Assembly: GCA_937889015.1 (NCBI GenBank)
Contig: CALARR010000255.1
Location: forward strand, 1 to 25,293
Direction of reading: 5' to 3'
DNA length: 25,293 bases
DNA from: an uncultured Planctomycetales bacterium
Lineage (GTDB): Bacteria; Planctomycetota; Planctomycetia; Pirellulales; Thermoguttaceae
A model generated the notes under the pieces. It did not search any database and was not told where the DNA came from. It saw only the letters and a program-made list of their open reading frames with translations. The position numbers were made by a program, and so were the translations under genes. Below are positions 24,558 through 25,293 of the stretch, piece after piece (within the stretch, counting starts at the first letter, position 1; each line of letters begins with the position of its first letter).

Positions 24558-25293
24558 ACTATATCCGCACGGCTTGGATCGCGATGGCGGGCGTGATGTT
24601 GCTTTGCGGAGCAGGTTGCTCGCAGTTCGACCTGCGCCGCCGCATCCCCTGGCTGGACGAAGAGAAGAACGACCCGCTGCCGCCGGAAAAGGTCGTGGCC
24701 ATCTGGACCGACACGGTCCTCTATCAGCCCAACCAGGCTGCGCAGCGGGGCTTTGGCGGACGCCTGATGTTCTACAAGGGGGGCGACAGCAAGTCGATCA
24801 AGGTCGATGGCACGCTGGTCGTCTACGCCTTTGACGAAGAAGGCCGCGACAAGCAGGATTTCCAGAGCCGCGCCGACCTGCGCCAGCCCGGGCCGGAAGC
24901 CTCGCGCAAAGGCAAGAAAGGGGCGCGGCCCGGGTCGGCCGGCTTGAACTCCAAACCCGACCGCAAGTACGTCATCACGCCCGAGCAGTTCGAGAAGCAC
25001 TACAGCAAGTCCAACCTTGGCCACTCCTACAGCGTGTGGGTGCCCTGGGATGCGGCCGGCGGCTCGCAGCGCGAAATCAGCCTCATCGTGCGCTTCATTC
25101 CCAAGGAGGGCGGGGCCATCATCGGCGAGCAGACCACGCACATCCTGCCCGGCGCGACAGCGTCCGAAGAAACCGCTCCCGCCGTGCCCGCCGCTGCCCT
25201 GCCGCTCACGGCCCTTCCACCTGCGGCAGGAGTGCCGGGCGTGGTCATGCCCAGCGCCGCAATGCCGGGCGTGGGAGTGCCAGGTGCAGGCGT
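24554..25293 (+). CDS. Probable lipoprotein coupled to secretin, C-terminus beyond window
   Basis: The ATG at 24554 overlaps the secretin stop by four bases (ATGA) and is served by AAGGAG. It is open to the window end, 246 codons, without a stop. The N-terminus MNYIRTAWIAMAGVMLLCGAGCSQF is a hydrophobic signal with Cys22; its -3 residue is Gly, so the lipobox is atypical. Residues 45-180 form an unrecognised globular part (VVAIWTDTVLYQPNQAAQRGFGGRLMFY, GTLVVYAFDEEG, NLGHSYSVWVPWDAAGGSQREISLIVRFIPKEGG), beta-rich with a basic GKKGARPG linker. From about residue 200 it is Ala/Pro/Val-rich with GVPGV-like repeats and may be disordered. Its coupling to the secretin suggests a helper or pilotin-like partner; this is inference. 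Confidence 0.8.
   Translation, partial: MNYIRTAWIAMAGVMLLCGAGCSQFDLRRRIPWLDEEKNDPLPPEKVVAIWTDTVLYQPNQAAQRGFGGRLMFYKGGDSKSIKVDGTLVVYAFDEEGRDKQDFQSRADLRQPGPEASRKGKKGARPGSAGLNSKPDRKYVITPEQFEKHYSKSNLGHSYSVWVPWDAAGGSQREISLIVRFIPKEGGAIIGEQTTHILPGATASEETAPAVPAAALPLTALPPAAGVPGVVMPSAAMPGVGVPGAG

Overview
This is high-GC bacterial DNA, and its gene content points to a planctomycete, probably a Pirellulales-type member. The clues are a FlgI-like domain fused to HEAT repeats on a lipoprotein, a secreted PQQ-type propeller starting with a 'DDWPQW' motif, a very large secreted LamG protein, a membrane Ser/Thr kinase with an extracytoplasmic beta-helix-like part, and a greatly extended secretin. The taxonomic call is inference from family knowledge. 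No database search was possible. I see no rRNA, tRNA, CRISPR array, prophage or intact insertion sequence.

Layout, left to right. (1) 1-275, minus: the N-terminal end of a YgiQ-type radical SAM protein, cut by the window edge. (2) 276-645: a divergent intergenic region with a strong hairpin and a good sigma70-type promoter. (3) 646-6088, plus: a FlgI-like/HEAT lipoprotein followed 31 bases later by smc, encoding the chromosome condensation ATPase. (4) 6089-6441: a gap between convergent genes, with GC-rich repeat fragments. (5) 8149-6442, minus: a phosphate pair, a DUF47 (PhoU-like) protein followed by a PiT transporter. About 200 bases upstream lie three 7-base repeats at an exact 11-base period, which look like a Pho box. 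(6) 10202-8514, minus: an acyl-AMP-forming enzyme of the OleC type. (7) 10523-14626, plus: a 1367-residue secreted protein with carbohydrate-binding-like domains, LamG and a probable transglutaminase-like core. (8) 16597-14697, minus: a small PH-domain membrane protein, then a secreted PQQ-like beta-propeller. (9) 16598-17332: a long non-coding stretch with a small inverted-repeat element resembling a MITE and a near-consensus promoter. (10) 17333-20095, plus: a transmembrane Ser/Thr protein kinase. (11) 20403-25293, plus: a 1384-residue secretin overlapping by four bases (ATGA) with a probable lipoprotein gene that runs off the window.

How the genes work together. The DUF47-PiT pair is a phosphate uptake unit and the repeats suggest PhoB-type control. 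The secretin and the overlapping lipoprotein look like a co-translated pair, the second being a candidate partner of the outer-membrane channel. FlgI-HEAT and smc are probably co-transcribed, but no functional link is obvious. The most noteworthy items are the Pho-box-like array, the secretin with about nine stacked N-type modules, the FlgI-like domain outside any flagellar context, the hidden transglutaminase-like triad in the LamG protein, and the inverted-repeat element at 16675-16807.
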